A stretch of 50,228 bases of DNA from an uncultured Alphaproteobacteria bacterium (lineage in GTDB: Bacteria > Pseudomonadota > Alphaproteobacteria > RF32 > CAG-239). The notes beneath the pieces are model-generated. The model saw only the letters and a program-made list of their open reading frames with translations, made no database searches and was not told where the DNA came from. The stretch's first letter is position 1. Each line of letters starts with the position of its first letter. The stretch is from contig CAJOLB010000001.1 of assembly GCA_905235385.1 (NCBI GenBank), positions 1 through 50,228 of the forward strand, given 5' to 3'. The position numbers were made by a program, and so were the translations under genes. Shown here piece by piece: positions 36,161 through 44,560 of the stretch.

Positions 36161-37296
36161 TATTTGCTACCTCTGATATAATATTTGGCATTTTCAATAA
36201 TCTTTTTAAGCAAACCTATACGAGCAACATCTTTAGCCGCAACCAATTGAACGGTTTTGACATCGCCTGAAGGCGCAATCAATTCAACCACACCGACGGT
36301 GCTGCCTTTCTTAATCGGGGCAATCAAGGGTTCATTATAAATCACCTTAAAGCGGTAATCCTTAATTTGATTTTTTTGCAAAGTCAAAAGAACATCATCT
36401 GAAACGACCATATCAACTGTTTGGTCCGTCCCATACCAAACTTTTGCTTTTTCAATAACAGTACCTTTTGATAAAACTTTATAATTAGCAAACTCTCTAA
36501 AACCGTAACTCATTAAGCGTTCTGATTCTTCCGAACGTTCTTTGTTGCTGCTCAATCCGCCCACAACTTCTATTAAGCGTCTTCCTCCGCGAAGAGCAGA
36601 ACCCGTCAAACAAAAGCCGGCTTCTTCCGTGTGTCCTGTCTTCAACCCGTCCGCACCTGTCATCGAATACAACAGCGGATTGCGGTTGCCTTGTTTAATA
36701 CCGTTATGAATAAACTCTTTTTCTTGAAAAATATGATAATATTCCGGATATTCTTTAATAATGGTCCTTGCTAAAATAGCCAAATCTTCAGCCGACATAC
36801 GCTGATTTTCATCAGGCAAACCTGTCGAATTAGCAAAGATAGAATTTTTCAAACCGATTTTGCGAGCCGTTTCGTTCATCAAAGATGCAAAGTCCTCCTC
36901 CGAACCTGCAATATTTTCTGCTGCAACGATACAAGCATCATTTCCCGATTGAACAACAATTCCACGAAGTAAATCGTCTATTTTAACATTTTCACCAATT
37001 TTCAAAAACATTGTAGAGCCGCCGCTCGCCGCACCGCCTTTACGCCAAGCATTTTCACTAACCGTAAACTCATCATCAAGTGAGAGCAAACCTTTTTTAA
37101 GTCTGTCGAAAATAATATAAACCGTCATCAATTTGCTCATAGAAGCAGGCGCCATAGGTTCTTGATGATTTTTGGTATAGATATATGTCCCTGTATCAAA
37201 ATCCATCAAAATTGCATTTTTGGCAGCCGTTTCAAAAGCATAACCATTTGAAACAAACAAAAGACTAAATACAGCCGATAAAAGTATTTTTTTCAA
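36160..37296 (-). CDS. D-alanyl-D-alanine carboxypeptidase (DacA/C type)
   Basis: Low-molecular-weight penicillin-binding protein that trims the terminal D-Ala of peptidoglycan stems in the periplasm. The signal peptide is MKKILLSAVFSLLFVSNGYA. Catalytic motifs are complete: SxxK in PASMSKLMTVY (res ~51), SGN in VQSGNDACIVAAE and KTG in GLKTGHTEEAGFCLTG. The C-terminal beta domain (~270-360) ends with LKKIIENAKYYIRGSK, an amphipathic anchor helix as in DacA/C. It is 12 nt downstream of rlpA and coupled to tmk. Confidence 0.95.
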   Translation of the reverse strand: MKKILLSAVFSLLFVSNGYAFETAAKNAILMDFDTGTYIYTKNHQEPMAPASMSKLMTVYIIFDRLKKGLLSLDDEFTVSENAWRKGGAASGGSTMFLKIGENVKIDDLLRGIVVQSGNDACIVAAENIAGSEEDFASLMNETARKIGLKNSIFANSTGLPDENQRMSAEDLAILARTIIKEYPEYYHIFQEKEFIHNGIKQGNRNPLLYSMTGADGLKTGHTEEAGFCLTGSALRGGRRLIEVVGGLSSNKERSEESERLMSYGFREFANYKVLSKGTVIEKAKVWYGTDQTVDMVVSDDVLLTLQKNQIKDYRFKVIYNEPLIAPIKKGSTVGVVELIAPSGDVKTVQLVAAKDVARIGLLKKIIENAKYYIRGSK

Positions 37297-37308
37297 TTTT
37301 TTTCTCCT

Positions 37309-38139
37309 TTATTTTTGAACGATTCTTGCATCTCTGAAACCAGCAGATTGTAAACTTAATAATTTGTTATGAGCCGAATCTTCATTAAGAGGTCCTAAGC
37401 GAACTCGATAATAAAGCGCACCGTTGACATATGCCTCTTCAATATCTGTAGAACCGAATTCCTTAAGTTTATTTTCAAACTGCAAGGCTAAATCTTTTTC
37501 TCGAAATGAGCCTGCTTGTATGAACTTTCCGCCCGAAGCCGTTGTCGCTCCTGAAACAATAATTTGAGAAGAGTTTGATGCGACTGTAGAAGATTGTGAA
37601 AGAACCGGCGTCTCAACGTTTTGACCTAAAAGCGCATTTTTTAGGGCCTTGCTCTCCTGAGCCATGATTTCGACCTTAACTTTTGCCGTCCCTTTGGTCT
37701 GATAGCCTAAAAGCTGAGCCCCTCGTTTTGAAATATCAATAATACGTTCTTTAGCATACGGACCTCGGTCATTAACTCTTAAGACCAAAGATCTTCCGTT
37801 TTCCAAATTCGTTACTTTAACAATTGATGGCAAAGGCAATGTTCGATGTGCCGCCGTTAAGGTATTCATATCATAACTTTCGCCGTTTGCGGTCCTTTTT
37901 GCATGGAAATCATCTCCATACCAACTGGCGATACCGACCTCCGAATAATTATAGTCTTCTTTCGGATAATACCATCTGCCCATAATTTGATAAGGATTGC
38001 CGACTTTATAAACGCCGCCGTATTGCTTAATGACCATAGCTTGAGCCTTAGGTGACAAACCGGCAAGTTCGGGCGTTCCATGAGTTGAACATCCGGTAAC
38101 AAAACAAATCAATAAAAAGATTTTGAAGTATTTAAGCAT
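37309..38139 (-). CDS. rlpA: RlpA-type septal lipoprotein with SPOR domain
   Basis: Outer-membrane lipoprotein, in some species a lytic transglycosylase acting on denuded glycan at the septum. The lipobox is FVTGC (Cys17). The double-psi beta-barrel domain (res ~72-165) has VGIASWYGDDFHAKRTANGE, TAAHRTLPLPSIVKVTNL and RVNDRGPY, with the catalytic Glu and Asp of active RlpA in place. After a Ser/Ala/Thr linker a SPOR domain (~205-275) with IQAGSFREKDLALQFENKL should bind septal peptidoglycan. It lies between mltB and the carboxypeptidase gene, so the three form a wall-remodelling set. Its start codon lies directly after an inverted repeat. Confidence 0.93.
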   Translation of the reverse strand: MLKYFKIFLLICFVTGCSTHGTPELAGLSPKAQAMVIKQYGGVYKVGNPYQIMGRWYYPKEDYNYSEVGIASWYGDDFHAKRTANGESYDMNTLTAAHRTLPLPSIVKVTNLENGRSLVLRVNDRGPYAKERIIDISKRGAQLLGYQTKGTAKVKVEIMAQESKALKNALLGQNVETPVLSQSSTVASNSSQIIVSGATTASGGKFIQAGSFREKDLALQFENKLKEFGSTDIEEAYVNGALYYRVRLGPLNEDSAHNKLLSLQSAGFRDARIVQK

Positions 38140-38141
38140 AT

Positions 38142-38175
38142 TTATCTTATCTTTCGTTCATAACAGATAAGATAA
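38142..38175. promoter_or_regulatory. 11-bp perfect inverted repeat abutting the rlpA start
   Basis: TTATCTTATCT (38142-38152) and AGATAAGATAA (38165-38175) flank a 12-nt spacer and end 2 nt before the rlpA ATG. It is too AT-rich for a strong RNA terminator and has no T-run. It could be a repressor operator or a hairpin that hides the ribosome site. Confidence 0.5.
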
Positions 38176-38314
38176 ACTAGCGTTTTTTTTAGCTTTCATC
38201 AAGCATGATTACAAGGTTATACAATAAAAATCTTCTCTGATTGATAACTTTGACATCACTTTCTTAACAAAGTTAAAACTTAAGAGAATATTCTGAAACC
38301 AGTGAATGAAAATC

Positions 38315-39592
38315 CTATTTTCTCTTCTTCTTGGGCTGAACGGGAATATTAAATCCGAGTTTTGCGTTATAATTATCAATTTTTTTCAACAATTGATAAT
38401 CCGGATAGCCGTCTTCATGCATTTTTGCCTTAGCTTGAAGCTTTTTAACCGCTTCTTTGGTCTTTGGACCAAGCTTTCCGTCAACTTTAAGATGAGTATG
38501 TAAAATTTTATTTGAAAATGTTTGAACTTTTTCAATATCTTCGTTGGTTAAAGCATACTGTCCGTACGACGAAATCTGTGCATATTTTTGCGAACCTGAA
38601 ATATAGTCCGCAAGCAAGCTCACCGCCAATGCATAATTTTCGGAGCGGTTCCAAATCATAATTCGTCTGAAATTTCCTAAAACAAGATATGCCCGTCCCT
38701 TTCTTCCGTCCGGAATTATAATTGAACCCTTCAACTCCGGATTAATCTTCAATTTTTTGCCGCTTTTATCTAAAACGCCTAATTTTGACCATTCTTCAAC
38801 AGTTTGTCTTGTTTTATAACCCGTCAAGGTATAATCAAAATTCCATGGTAATTGAACACGTTGCCCCCACGGCTCATCAATTTTCCAACCTAAATCACTC
38901 AAATAATTTGCAGCCGAGGCAATTGCATCATCAAAGCTGTCCCAAATATCAATCACGCCGTCATTATCATAATCTATTGCATAAGCGTTATACGTTGAAG
39001 GCATAAACTGAAAATGCCCCATAGCACCGGCCCAAGAACCGAGCATCTTATCATTTGAAAGATCAAATTTATCCATAATCTTCAAAACTTGATACAGCTC
39101 ATTTTTGAAAAATTTAGCGCGCCTGTTTTTGTAGCTCAGATTTGTTAAACCATCGATTAAATGATATTTTCCTTTGTTTTGACCGAAGTTTGTTTCAACG
39201 GCCCAAAACGCCGTCAAAAATGAAATTGGAACACCGTATTCCTTTTCAATTTTGCCATATTTTTTTTGAAGGTTTTTATAATGCTCACGAGCGCGTATCA
39301 CTCGGCTTTCGCTAACCAAGCGATTAAGATATTCCCTTGAAGTTAAAACAAATTCAGCCTGCTTTTTGTCTTGCTTAATAACTTCGGGTTGGGGATGATA
39401 ATATGTTTCTTTTCCATAGGCCTGTCTGATTGTCTTTTCAGAAATTCCTTTGGAAATCATCTCTTGTTTTAAATTTTCTATAAACGTAAGCCACTCTTTT
39501 GGAGGTTCTTTTACATCAGAGGCAGCAAAGCAAGGATTTATCAGCAGAAAAATCCCGAAAAACAAACAAAATTTTACATTTTTTAAAAACAT
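38315..39592 (-). CDS. mltB: lytic murein transglycosylase, MltB family
   Basis: Cleaves peptidoglycan glycan strands to 1,6-anhydro-muropeptides. The 425 residues have a signal peptide (KFCLFFGIFLLINPCFA), an SLT_2-type catalytic domain with FLTAFWAVETNFGQNKG (catalytic Glu, res ~134), GSWAGAMGHFQFMPSTYNAY and DYDNDGVIDIWDSFDDAIAS, then a C-terminal peptidoglycan-binding domain (~350-410) with DGKLGPKTKEAVKKLQ. There is no lipobox, so it is a soluble periplasmic form. A good AGAGG ribosome site precedes ATG 39592. rlpA follows after 175 nt. Confidence 0.94.
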   Translation of the reverse strand: MFLKNVKFCLFFGIFLLINPCFAASDVKEPPKEWLTFIENLKQEMISKGISEKTIRQAYGKETYYHPQPEVIKQDKKQAEFVLTSREYLNRLVSESRVIRAREHYKNLQKKYGKIEKEYGVPISFLTAFWAVETNFGQNKGKYHLIDGLTNLSYKNRRAKFFKNELYQVLKIMDKFDLSNDKMLGSWAGAMGHFQFMPSTYNAYAIDYDNDGVIDIWDSFDDAIASAANYLSDLGWKIDEPWGQRVQLPWNFDYTLTGYKTRQTVEEWSKLGVLDKSGKKLKINPELKGSIIIPDGRKGRAYLVLGNFRRIMIWNRSENYALAVSLLADYISGSQKYAQISSYGQYALTNEDIEKVQTFSNKILHTHLKVDGKLGPKTKEAVKKLQAKAKMHEDGYPDYQLLKKIDNYNAKLGFNIPVQPKKKRK

Positions 39593-39672
39593 ACGAACCT
39601 CTTAAAAGCTGCAAATAATGTAAACTGTTTTTTTAAAACAAACAAGCAATTGTTTCGGTTATAAAGATATTT

Positions 39673-40761
39673 TTAAGAGCATAGTTCTTCAATAATTTTA
39701 TCTAAAACTAAAAACCCCTTATCTGTGGCAAAAACCTGATCTTTTTCATTTTTAATCAATTTTAATTCACACAATTCATCAATTTTCTGCTGAGATACGA
39801 ATGTATCGAAATTTAATCCGCATATCTCATTAAAATATTGTTTATTTATCCCTTTTTCAAGCCTTAAGCCCATAAGAATTAACTCTTGAGCCCGCTCATA
39901 AGAGCTTAGCTTTTCTTTGAGGTTCGGATACTCCAACGCATAGTGTTGTCTTTCTATTTTCAGCCTGCCGTGAGCTCCTTTACCTATCCCGATATAATCA
40001 TCTCCCGTCCAATAACATTTGTTATGGACCGACTCATATTCTTTTAAAGAAAAATTTGAAACCTCATATCTCGGATAGCCGTTATTTCTTAAAAAATCAA
40101 CTGTTTGCTGATACATTTCGGCAGCATTCTCATCATCTAAAGCCTTAACTCCTTTTTTTTCAAAAACCGTTCCTTCCTCAATCGTCAGCTGATAAACAGA
40201 TAAATGCTTAAACCCGAAAGACACTGCTTGTTCTAATTCGCTTGTCCAAGAAGACATCATCTGGTCAGGCCTTGCATAAATCAAATCCATCGAATGATTG
40301 TCAAAAACGCGCAGAACATCGTCTATACTCTTTAAGGCATCTTTTAGGGTATGGGTACGCCCCAAAAATTTTAAGTCTTGTTCATTTAAAGCCTGAACAC
40401 CAAGTGAAAGACGGTTAATGCCGGCCGCATGAAGATTAGAAAACATCTGCGGACGGTTTGTGTTCGGATTTGCCTCCAAAGAAATTTCCATATTTTGCCG
40501 AACAGGCCAAAGCTTATAAATATGATTAATAAGACGCTCTATATATTGCGGCTCAATAAGCGACGGCGTTCCTCCTCCGAAAAACACCGAACGTATCACA
40601 CGATTTGGAAGCATATGATGATAATCATCCAAATCTTTGATATATTTATCTATAATTTCGGTCTGATTGAGATTGCGATCAATAATTTTATAAAAATCAC
40701 AATACGGACATTTACTTTTACAATACGGCCAATGAAAATATATCGAAACTTCCTTTTTCAT
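39673..40761 (-). CDS. hemW: HemW-type radical SAM heme chaperone
   Basis: Radical-SAM protein thought to deliver heme; often mis-named coproporphyrinogen oxidase. The 362 residues have CKSKCPYC (CX3CX2C, res ~13-20) followed by DFYK, FFGGGTPSLIEP, SLEANPNT, INRLSLGVQALNEQDLKFLG and the HemW-typical HNKCYWTGDDYIGIGKGAHG. The aromatic residue and the Cys right after the core cysteines of HemN (CX2CXC) are absent, which favours HemW. It is the first gene of the minus-strand run, 80 nt before mltB. Confidence 0.92.
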   Translation of the reverse strand: MKKEVSIYFHWPYCKSKCPYCDFYKIIDRNLNQTEIIDKYIKDLDDYHHMLPNRVIRSVFFGGGTPSLIEPQYIERLINHIYKLWPVRQNMEISLEANPNTNRPQMFSNLHAAGINRLSLGVQALNEQDLKFLGRTHTLKDALKSIDDVLRVFDNHSMDLIYARPDQMMSSWTSELEQAVSFGFKHLSVYQLTIEEGTVFEKKGVKALDDENAAEMYQQTVDFLRNNGYPRYEVSNFSLKEYESVHNKCYWTGDDYIGIGKGAHGRLKIERQHYALEYPNLKEKLSSYERAQELILMGLRLEKGINKQYFNEICGLNFDTFVSQQKIDELCELKLIKNEKDQVFATDKGFLVLDKIIEELCS

Positions 40762-40833
40762 ATGTTCAGACTAAGCATTTAACACCACAAAAACAAGTTT
40801 TATCTCTCGTTTATACAATTTCTTAAAAAAAAC

Positions 40834-40862
40834 TTGACAAATTAAACAAAATAATGTATAGA
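40834..40862 (+). promoter_or_regulatory. strong sigma-70 promoter in front of the high-GC gene pair
   Basis: TTGACA (40834-40839), a 17-bp spacer and TATAGA (40857-40862): a perfect -35, optimal spacing and a good -10. It reads toward the gene at 40969 and gives a leader of about 100 nt. Confidence 0.8.
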
Positions 40863-40968
40863 TTGAGCAGTTTTTATATAATTATGTCAAACCTTATTCT
40901 CATATATTATGATCAAATACTACAAAAAAATGAGGCAAGAGAGAACGAACACTCTCAGCCCTGCCGTT

Positions 40969-41493
40969 ATGGCAAAACCTATCACCGAGTTTCTCCGCGA
41001 TGCCTATGGCATGATCACCAAAGACATGCAGGAAGAAGGCGTAGACTCTGTCAAACGCCTCAAATCTGCCAAGAACTTCCTCTCATTCTGTAAGGAGAAC
41101 AAAGAAATGGTGGAAGCTTTCGGTCTGTTCATCGGCGACCATCGCGGCTATTACGACAAATTGCCGCGCTTCTACAACTGGCAGACGCTCGATCCTTTCG
41201 TAGAGGCCATCTTCCGGTTCAAGGTCGAGATGCCTAACAAATCAAGGCTCCTCGAAATCTCCGGCAAGTATGAGCTAGCTCGGTTCGCCATGTATGATGA
41301 TGATGTCGCCCGTTTCGTACTCGCCAATTTCGACAAGTACGCCGAAATCAAAGACAAGTTCGAAGACAAACATGGACGCGCCATCTGCGTCCTCGAAACT
41401 CTTTATCTCGAACTCTGCAAGAGCCGCGGAACGGTCGCTTCGCCTCAGTGGGCCTTAGAGGTTCTCATCAAGAAGATGTGCTACAACCTCTAG
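40969..41493 (+). CDS. hypothetical protein (174 aa), probably foreign
   Basis: Not recognised. It is a compact, helical, charged soluble protein with no signal or membrane segment: MAKPITEFLRDAYGMITKDM, LKSAKNFLSFCKENKEMVEA, YYDKLPRFYNWQTLDPFVEA, CVLETLYLELCKSRG. It differs from its surroundings in base use: many C- and G-ending codons (CTC, ATC, GCC, CGC) against an AT-rich genome. I prefer ATG 40969, after the short hairpin GAGAG/CTCTC; in-frame ATGs at 40909 and 40930 give a basic N-terminal extension and, like it, have no ribosome site. It converges with the gene at 41556 on a shared terminator. No integrase or IS end is visible. Confidence 0.7.
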   Translation: MAKPITEFLRDAYGMITKDMQEEGVDSVKRLKSAKNFLSFCKENKEMVEAFGLFIGDHRGYYDKLPRFYNWQTLDPFVEAIFRFKVEMPNKSRLLEISGKYELARFAMYDDDVARFVLANFDKYAEIKDKFEDKHGRAICVLETLYLELCKSRGTVASPQWALEVLIKKMCYNL

Positions 41494-41509
41494 AACAACC
41501 CTCAACAGT

Positions 41510-41538
41510 AAAACCCCGTGCATTACGCACGGGGTTTT
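41510..41538. terminator. bidirectional terminator of the high-GC gene pair
   Basis: AAAACCCCGTGC, loop ATTAC, GCACGGGGTTTT: a perfect 12-bp stem between two convergent stops, much more GC-rich than the other terminators here. Confidence 0.92.
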
Positions 41539-41555
41539 GTGTTTGAGAAACGCGG

Positions 41556-41942
41556 TCAGTCCTTGATAAACTCGCTGATGTCAGGAATCTTCTCGATTCT
41601 CATCGTTGCATAGTTTCCGCCCCTCATGTCCGAAAGCAAGCCGCGAAGAGCATTTTCATTTTCTCGAGCAAGCTCCGGATATTTCTTGAGGAGCTCGAAG
41701 AACCCTTCAAAGGAAAACTGATCGGAATGAAAAGCATCAAGCCTTGTTTTCGGAAAGTGTTCCTTAAACCATCGACGAAGCTCCTCAAGAGCAATGTCAA
41801 TGCCGCTGACACACTCTCGACGCCTCTTTTGAAACTCTGACACACCATATTCACTGATAGAGCGAATGGAAATAGAATTAACTGCCCTCTTAGAGTTCAG
41901 CAGTGCGCCATAAGCCTTTTCAAAATTCACAAAATTTTTCAT
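41556..41942 (-). CDS. hypothetical protein (128 aa), probably foreign
   Basis: Not recognised. It is a soluble, basic, helical protein: MKNFVNFEKAYGALLNSKRA, FQKRRRECVSGIDIALEELR, RWFKEHFPKTRLDAFHSDQF, then a short beta-like tail NYATMRIEKIPDISEFIKD. Its GC is above that of the genes outside the pair, though less so than its neighbour. I start at ATG 41942; the frame is open to a TTG two codons earlier, and neither has a ribosome site. It is convergent with the gene at 40969, with 62 nt between the stops, and probably arrived with it. Confidence 0.65.
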   Translation of the reverse strand: MKNFVNFEKAYGALLNSKRAVNSISIRSISEYGVSEFQKRRRECVSGIDIALEELRRWFKEHFPKTRLDAFHSDQFSFEGFFELLKKYPELARENENALRGLLSDMRGGNYATMRIEKIPDISEFIKD

Positions 41943-42005
41943 ACGCAATAATATTAAGATGACATAAGCTTAAAATTTCTGAGATTAACTATAAAAAACG
42001 AGCCA

Positions 42006-43097
42006 TCATTTGTCAATGGATTTTTTTTGAGCAAAATCAGATATTTTTTCAGCCAAATCAATATTATTTATCGCCTTAAAGCCGGAATTTTTCATAGCTT
42101 CTATATATTTATCTCTGTTTTCATAAACATTATCGATTGTGCCAAGGAATAAATAATCATCCGCGAGCTTTTCATCAGGAATGATTTCAGCATAACCCTT
42201 GGCTTGAAAAGATTTAGCATTCAGCATTTGCTCGCCTCGGCTCGACCCTGTCGGCAACGGAACAAGAATCATAGGCTTTGAAAGGCTTAAAAGTTCAAAA
42301 ATAGCATTTGAACCCGCTCGTGAAATAACAACATCGGAAATTGCCATCAAATCTTTCAATTCTTTATCGATATATTCAAATTGTTTGTACCCCGATGCCG
42401 TATATGAGGGATCTTCCTGACCTTTACCGCACAAATGAATAATCTGATATTTTTTAAGCAACGTCGGAATATGTCTGCGAACAACATGATTTAAGCTCTT
42501 AGCACCAAGGCTGCCCCCCATGAACAGCAAAACAGGTTTTTCCGGCGTAAAGCGGCAAAATTCAAACCCGCGTGTCTTATCCGCTCCCTCAAACCTGTTG
42601 GACATCACAGGTCCGATACATTCAACTTTTTCCTTATCGCGAACATATTTTTCCGTGTCTTCAAAGGTTGTAAAAAATTTGCTCACAAAACGCAGAGACA
42701 TTTTATTGGCAAGTCCGGGGGTTACATCAGATTCATGCATTAAAACAGGAACTTTGCGAACAAAACCGGCAACAACAACCGGAAATGAAACAAAGCCGCC
42801 TTTTGAAAAAATAATGTCCGGTTTTTCTTTTATGACAATACGAACTGCCTGTAAAATACCAACCGGAATTTTCAAAGCATCCAAAAAATTCTGCCAAGAA
42901 AAATAGCGCCGAAGTTTTCCTGTTTGGATCGGATAATATTTAACTTTCGGAAATTTTTCAAGCAATTCGCGCTCAATACCGGTATAAGAGCCGATATAAC
43001 AGACGTCCCAACCTTTATCCAAAAAAATCGGAATAAGAGCCAAGTTAAGAGTAACATGCCCGGCACTTCCTCCGCCCGTAAAAATAATCCTACTCAT
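42006..43097 (-). CDS. murG: MurG-type GlcNAc transferase of Firmicutes-like type
   Basis: Transfers GlcNAc onto lipid I to make lipid II on the inner face of the membrane. The 363 residues are a complete GT28: GGGSAGHVTLNLALIP (res ~8-23), SKGGFVSFPVVVAGF, LLFMGGSLGAKSLN, ISRAGSNAIFELLSLSKPMI, and LVPLPTGSSRGEQMLNAKSF. Details (YIGSYTGIERELLEKF, TGKLRRYFSW, HESDVTPGLANKM) match the clostridial type I know and not the proteobacterial GGYVSGPG / HEQNAVPG type. So it was probably acquired, or is a second copy beside a native murG in the dcw cluster. The start is ATG 43097; it overlaps the rmuC stop by 8 nt. Confidence 0.87.
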   Translation of the reverse strand: MSRIIFTGGGSAGHVTLNLALIPIFLDKGWDVCYIGSYTGIERELLEKFPKVKYYPIQTGKLRRYFSWQNFLDALKIPVGILQAVRIVIKEKPDIIFSKGGFVSFPVVVAGFVRKVPVLMHESDVTPGLANKMSLRFVSKFFTTFEDTEKYVRDKEKVECIGPVMSNRFEGADKTRGFEFCRFTPEKPVLLFMGGSLGAKSLNHVVRRHIPTLLKKYQIIHLCGKGQEDPSYTASGYKQFEYIDKELKDLMAISDVVISRAGSNAIFELLSLSKPMILVPLPTGSSRGEQMLNAKSFQAKGYAEIIPDEKLADDYLFLGTIDNVYENRDKYIEAMKNSGFKAINNIDLAEKISDFAQKKSIDK

Positions 43098-44442
43098 CGT
43101 TTGAAACCCTTTCATCAAATTCAATTAAATTATTATCTTTATTTTCTAACGCTATGTTTTTGTTAGTTTTTGCGCCTTTTTCTTTAAGTTGCATCGCAAA
43201 CGAAATTGCTCCGCCCTTTCCGGCCAGTTTTGTCATTGCATCACGATAATGGGTATGTGTTGCATTCAAGGATTTATCAATCTGTTTCATATCCTCAACA
43301 AAACCGGCAAGTTTATCGTAAATTTTGCCGCCGATTTCAGCCAATTGAGCCGCACTTTTATTTCTTTTATCAAGTTGCCATAAATTTTCAACCGTCCGTA
43401 ATAATGGCAACAAAGACGATGGCGTTGTAATTGCAATATTTTTACTCAAAGCATAATCATATAGAGTTAAATCAGCCTGAGCTGCCTCAACATAAGCACC
43501 TTCAATCGGAATAAAAATCATCACATAATCAAGGGCTTTGTCTCTTAAAAGTTTTTGATATTCTTTGCTTGAGAGTTCATCAATATGCTTTTTGATACAA
43601 GATATATGCTTTTTCAAAGCCTCCGCACGCTCGACCTCATTATCCGCATTAACAAATGCCACATAATCATTTAAAGAAACTTTGCTGTCGATAATAACCT
43701 GACGATCATCCGGAAGCTGAACAATCACGTCCGGACGAAGCATTTTGTTATTTTCATCTCGGAAAGTCTCTTGGGTAAAGTAATTAATTCCTTTTTCCAA
43801 ACCCGAAATTTCAAGCACACGTTCAAGCTGAAACTCGCCCCAATTTCCTTGTATTTTTTTATTTCCTTTCAATGCGTTGGTTAAATTTTCAGCTTCATTA
43901 CTTAAAGTTTGATTAAGCGAAAAAAGCATTTTTATCTGTTCATCAAATTTCAGATTATCTTCGTGTGTCGCCTCCATTTTTTTCTTAAAATCAATGAGCT
44001 GATCTTGAAACGGTTTAAGCATAAGACTCAACAAATTTTTCTGATTTTCACCGAATGAGGAATTTTGAGCCCGTATAACTTCTGCAGAAATATCCTTAAA
44101 TTTCAAGCTCATTTCTGCTTTACTTTTTTCTAAAAAATCAGCTTGTTCCGAAATATACTTGTCTTTAAAAACACTATCTGATTTCAAACGTTCGTTTTCT
44201 TGTATAAGAGAAAGCTTTTCCATCATCAAATCTGAAATTGTCTCTTTCTGAGCAGATGTTTCATCTTCTTTCAAATATCGCCATGTATTAAATTCAGCTT
44301 CTTTAAGCTTAAGGACGGATATTTCTTTTTTCTTTTTAACATTTAAAACAAAAAACATAATAAAAAGGATAAAGAAAACAAAACAACATATTGAAACAAA
44401 TAAAAAAATATAGTCTTTATTTTGTAAAAACGTTTGCAACAT
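43090..44442 (-). CDS. rmuC: DNA recombination protein RmuC
   Basis: RmuC limits rearrangements at repeats; it has an N-terminal membrane anchor, a coiled coil and a nuclease-like domain. Here a single span (YIFLFVSICCFVFFILFIMFFV, shown only in part as IFLFVSICCFVFFILF, res ~12-33) is followed by a coiled coil (~40-200) and the conserved core with GNWGEFQLERVLEISGL, MLRPDVIVQLPDDRQVIIDS and KVSLNDYVAF, MIFIPIEGAYVEAA and AQLAEIGGKIYDK. The start is ATG 44442 (GGAG 7 nt upstream); the in-frame extension upstream has no ribosome site. The gene is coupled to murG by the overlap ATGAGTAG. Confidence 0.92.
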   Translation of the reverse strand: MLQTFLQNKDYIFLFVSICCFVFFILFIMFFVLNVKKKKEISVLKLKEAEFNTWRYLKEDETSAQKETISDLMMEKLSLIQENERLKSDSVFKDKYISEQADFLEKSKAEMSLKFKDISAEVIRAQNSSFGENQKNLLSLMLKPFQDQLIDFKKKMEATHEDNLKFDEQIKMLFSLNQTLSNEAENLTNALKGNKKIQGNWGEFQLERVLEISGLEKGINYFTQETFRDENNKMLRPDVIVQLPDDRQVIIDSKVSLNDYVAFVNADNEVERAEALKKHISCIKKHIDELSSKEYQKLLRDKALDYVMIFIPIEGAYVEAAQADLTLYDYALSKNIAITTPSSLLPLLRTVENLWQLDKRNKSAAQLAEIGGKIYDKLAGFVEDMKQIDKSLNATHTHYRDAMTKLAGKGGAISFAMQLKEKGAKTNKNIALENKDNNLIEFDERVSNDE

Positions 44443-44560
44443 TATTTTCTCCATGAACCATATTCTACACACCCATTTTTGCTTTTCAATATAATAAAAA
44501 AAATGAACACAACAAAAATCAAATCTTGATTTTTAAATTTTTCAAAACATAATATGAACC

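Noticed and set aside
40909-40968. N-terminal extension of the gene at 40969 (start at 40909 or 40930)
   Set aside because: Possible, but AT-rich codon use and basic content differ from the body of the gene and no ribosome site supports it.
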